Shown here: one piece after another, positions 62,155 to 64,000 of the stretch
Numbering within the stretch: the first letter of the stretch is position 1
Layout of the letters: every line of letters starts with the position of its first letter
Assembly: GCF_014641945.1 (NCBI RefSeq)
Contig: NZ_BMIJ01000001.1
Span: forward strand, 606,585 to 670,584
Origin: Marinobacterium zhoushanense
Lineage (GTDB): Bacteria > Pseudomonadota > Gammaproteobacteria > Pseudomonadales > Balneatricaceae
Length of the DNA stretch: 64,000 nucleotides
Direction of reading: 5' to 3'
Translations under genes and position numbers: made by a program
The notes under the pieces: model-generated
What the model saw: only the letters and a program-made list of their open reading frames with translations
What the model was told of the DNA's origin: nothing
The model's database searches: none

Positions 62155-63381
62155 TTAGTCATCCAGCAGGCTACGCCCCTTGCTGGCCGCAATGCGCATA
62201 CGCAGTGCATTCAACTTGATAAACCCTTCTGCATCTTTCTGGTTGTAAGAGCCCGCATCATCCTCGAATGTCGCGATACTCTCGTCAAACAGACTATCCT
62301 CGGAACGGCGACCAACCACGGAAACCGCACCCTTGTACAGTTTAACGCGCACATCACCGTTTACGTTACGCTGGCTGTAATCGATCATCTGCTGCAGCAT
62401 CTTGCGCTCTTCTGACCACCAGAAACCGTTATAGATGACCTTGGCGTAGCGCGGCATCAACTCATCCTTCAGATGCGCCGCTTCGCGATCAAGGGTAATC
62501 GATTCGATGGCACGGTGCGCCTTAAGCATGATGGTACCTCCCGGGGTTTCGTAGCAACCGCGAGACTTCATGCCAACGAAGCGGTTCTCGACGATATCCA
62601 GACGCCCGACACCGTTCTCACCACCAATCTTATTCAGATAGGCAAGCACCTCGGCCGGAGTCATCTCCTTACCGTCGATTGCGACGATATCTCCCTTGCG
62701 GTAGGTCAGCTCCAGGTAGGTCGGCTGATCCGGAGCCTGCTCCGGAGCAACGCTCCAGCGCCACATATCCTCTTCCGCCTCAGCCCAGGGATCCTCGAGA
62801 ATGCCACCCTCATAGGAGATATGCAGCAGGTTGGCGTCCATGGAGTAGGGAGACTTCTTCTTGTTCTTGGCAAAGTCGACCGGGATATCCCGCTCTTCGC
62901 AATACGCCATCAGTGTCTCGCGAGAGGTCAGGTCCCACTCACGCCAGGGCGCGATCACCTTGACGCCAGGCTTCAGAGCATAAGCGCCCATCTCGAAGCG
63001 CACCTGATCGTTACCCTTACCGGTAGCGCCATGAGAGATGGCATCGGCACCGGTCTCATTGGCGATCTCGATCAATCGCTTGGCGATCAACGGACGGGCG
63101 ATCGACGTACCGAGCAGGTACTCACCCTCATAGATGGTATTGGCACGGAACATCGGGTAGACGTAGTCGCGCACGAACTCTTCGCGCAGGTCCTCGATGT
63201 AGATCTCTTTCACACCCAGTGCCTGCGCCTTGGCGCGTGCAGGCTCGACCTCTTCACCCTGGCCCAGATCAGCGGTAAAGGTCACTACTTCGCAGTTATA
63301 GGTGTCCTGTAGCCAACGGACGATCACGGAGGTATCCAGACCGCCGGAGTAAGCCAGTACGACCTTCTTAATATCGGACAT
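62155..63381 (-). CDS. argG: Argininosuccinate synthase
   Basis: Joins citrulline and aspartate with ATP in arginine biosynthesis. The 408-residue protein has the N-type ATP pyrophosphatase loop [11 protein letters not shown] near residue 10, the [15 protein letters not shown] block, [15 protein letters not shown] near residue 119, and the typical C terminus. The ATG at 63381 is the family start; upstream codons are not conserved. It has its own terminator and lies next to motY, as in Pseudomonas. Confidence 0.97.
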   Translation of the reverse strand: MSDIKKVVLAYSGGLDTSVIVRWLQDTYNCEVVTFTADLGQGEEVEPARAKAQALGVKEIYIEDLREEFVRDYVYPMFRANTIYEGEYLLGTSIARPLIAKRLIEIANETGADAISHGATGKGNDQVRFEMGAYALKPGVKVIAPWREWDLTSRETLMAYCEERDIPVDFAKNKKKSPYSMDANLLHISYEGGILEDPWAEAEEDMWRWSVAPEQAPDQPTYLELTYRKGDIVAIDGKEMTPAEVLAYLNKIGGENGVGRLDIVENRFVGMKSRGCYETPGGTIMLKAHRAIESITLDREAAHLKDELMPRYAKVIYNGFWWSEERKMLQQMIDYSQRNVNGDVRVKLYKGAVSVVGRRSEDSLFDESIATFEDDAGSYNQKDAEGFIKLNALRMRIAASKGRSLLDD

Positions 63382-63492
63382 GTTGCGACTCCAGATCACA
63401 GAAATCCGGCCCCCGCTGCGAGGACCGGTCATTAAAAGCGGAAAGCGCGAAAGTATATCAGAAAGCGGGGCGTCGTATAACCAGCGTGATTA

Positions 63493-64000
63493 TCAACGCA
63501 CCGGCGCCTCTTCTCGCTCGAGGCGTATGGTGACGCGACGGTTTCGCGCCCGATTCTCGGCACTGGTATTGGGCACCACCGGATAGCGTTCACCGTGGTA
63601 ACGGGTCACGATCCGCTCCTCCGGCACCCCCTGCTGTATCAGATAGCGCGCCACATCTTCCGCACGCTTCTTGGACAGATCCCGATTCAGCAATCGCCGC
63701 CCCAGATTATCCGAGTGGCCGTCAACATAGATCGTTTGCACGCTGTTATCGGCTTTGACATAGGTCGCAATCAACGCCAAGCGCTCCCGCGTAGCATCCG
63801 ACAACGCCGTCTGCCCCGAGGGAAACAGCACGGCGGTCCGTGCAACCTGGCGATAGTTGACCGGCAGCAGTCCCGAGATACAGTTCAGATAATCGATATA
63901 GGCCGACTGGAAATTGGCAGCCGATATACCCACCTTAAGCAGTTCCGGCGTGCCATACCACTGATCGGTATTGAACGTGGGCGTCATCCCGCGGTAAAGC
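63493..64000 (-). CDS. motY: Flagellar protein MotY-like OmpA-domain protein (5' end outside window)
   Basis: The minus strand is open to the right edge (codons read LYRG before the ATG at 63987), so the N-terminal half lies beyond the window. The visible part ends in an OmpA-type peptidoglycan-binding domain: IYVDGHSDNLGRRLLNRDLSKKRAEDVARYL and NRRVTIRLER. In Pseudomonas, argG is followed by motY, a periplasmic T-ring protein needed for sodium-driven and related polar flagellar motors, and the YRGMTPTFNTDQWYG stretch fits its linker. The name rests on this synteny plus the OmpA domain; another OmpA-like protein is possible. Confidence 0.75.
   Translation of the reverse strand, partial: LYRGMTPTFNTDQWYGTPELLKVGISAANFQSAYIDYLNCISGLLPVNYRQVARTAVLFPSGQTALSDATRERLALIATYVKADNSVQTIYVDGHSDNLGRRLLNRDLSKKRAEDVARYLIQQGVPEERIVTRYHGERYPVVPNTSAENRARNRRVTIRLEREEAPVR

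Noticed and set aside
1..64000. CRISPR arrays, tRNA and rRNA genes, prophage
   Set aside because: I looked for regularly spaced repeats, tRNA-like cloverleaf sequences with CCA ends, and phage structural genes and found none; small RNAs cannot be excluded by eye.

Overview
The window comes from a Gammaproteobacterium, probably marine and Oceanospirillales- or Pseudomonas-like. The argG-motY adjacency at the right end matches the arrangement I know from Pseudomonas. MadLM is the sodium-dependent type of malonate transporter, and LapBCE-like type I secretion, lutABC and two CACHE-type diguanylate cyclases are common in that group. Codon use is even and moderately GC-rich, except for an AT-richer accessory stretch at about 7.7-12.7 kb. 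No tRNA, rRNA or CRISPR array was seen.

Layout. 1-7.3 kb: a malonate decarboxylase operon (mdcA, cut by the left edge, then mdcBCDEGH) followed by the transporter madLM and a strong terminator. 7.3-12.7 kb: an accessory scar with a decayed FAD monooxygenase, a cold-shock gene, a truncated orphan 3' gene end, a TetR/HD-domain divergent pair, two small genes each set between attC-like sites (an integron-cassette-like array without integrase), and IS110 and IS3 remnants. 12.8-18 kb: two diguanylate cyclases flanking an Atm1-type ABC exporter. 18.2-28 kb: a polyamine-type catabolic locus (glutamine amidotransferase, SpuC-like aminotransferase, LuxR and TetR regulators, a beta-lactamase-fold hydrolase, a porin, a PotF-like binding protein and a KauB/PuuC-like aldehyde dehydrogenase). 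28-30.2 kb: a compact operon coding for an AlaX-type tRNA-editing protein, a 2OG-Fe(II) oxygenase and a LysE/RhtB exporter.

30.2-37 kb: two LysR regulators, a PhzF-like protein, and the L-lactate oxidation operon lutABC with its divergent GntR regulator and a clear operator. 37-45.6 kb: an amine oxidase, a FucP-like sugar transporter, a secreted subtilase with a PKD domain, a VOC/PNPOx pair facing a TetR regulator across two copies of an 18-bp palindrome, and a retropepsin-like protease. 45.6-54.2 kb: a complete mevalonate pathway operon (mvaA, fni, mvaS, two GHMP kinases, mvaD) ending with polB. 54.3-62 kb: a LapBCE-like type I secretion system with a LuxR regulator, a small conserved protein and a REC-TPR protein, but no adhesin gene. 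62-64 kb: argG and the 3' part of motY.

Most promising for novelty are the oxygenase/exporter/tRNA-editing operon, which looks like production of a non-canonical amino acid with self-protection, and the integrase-less cassette array with an IS110 remnant apparently inside one attC site. All assignments rest on reading motifs and gene order; no database search was run.
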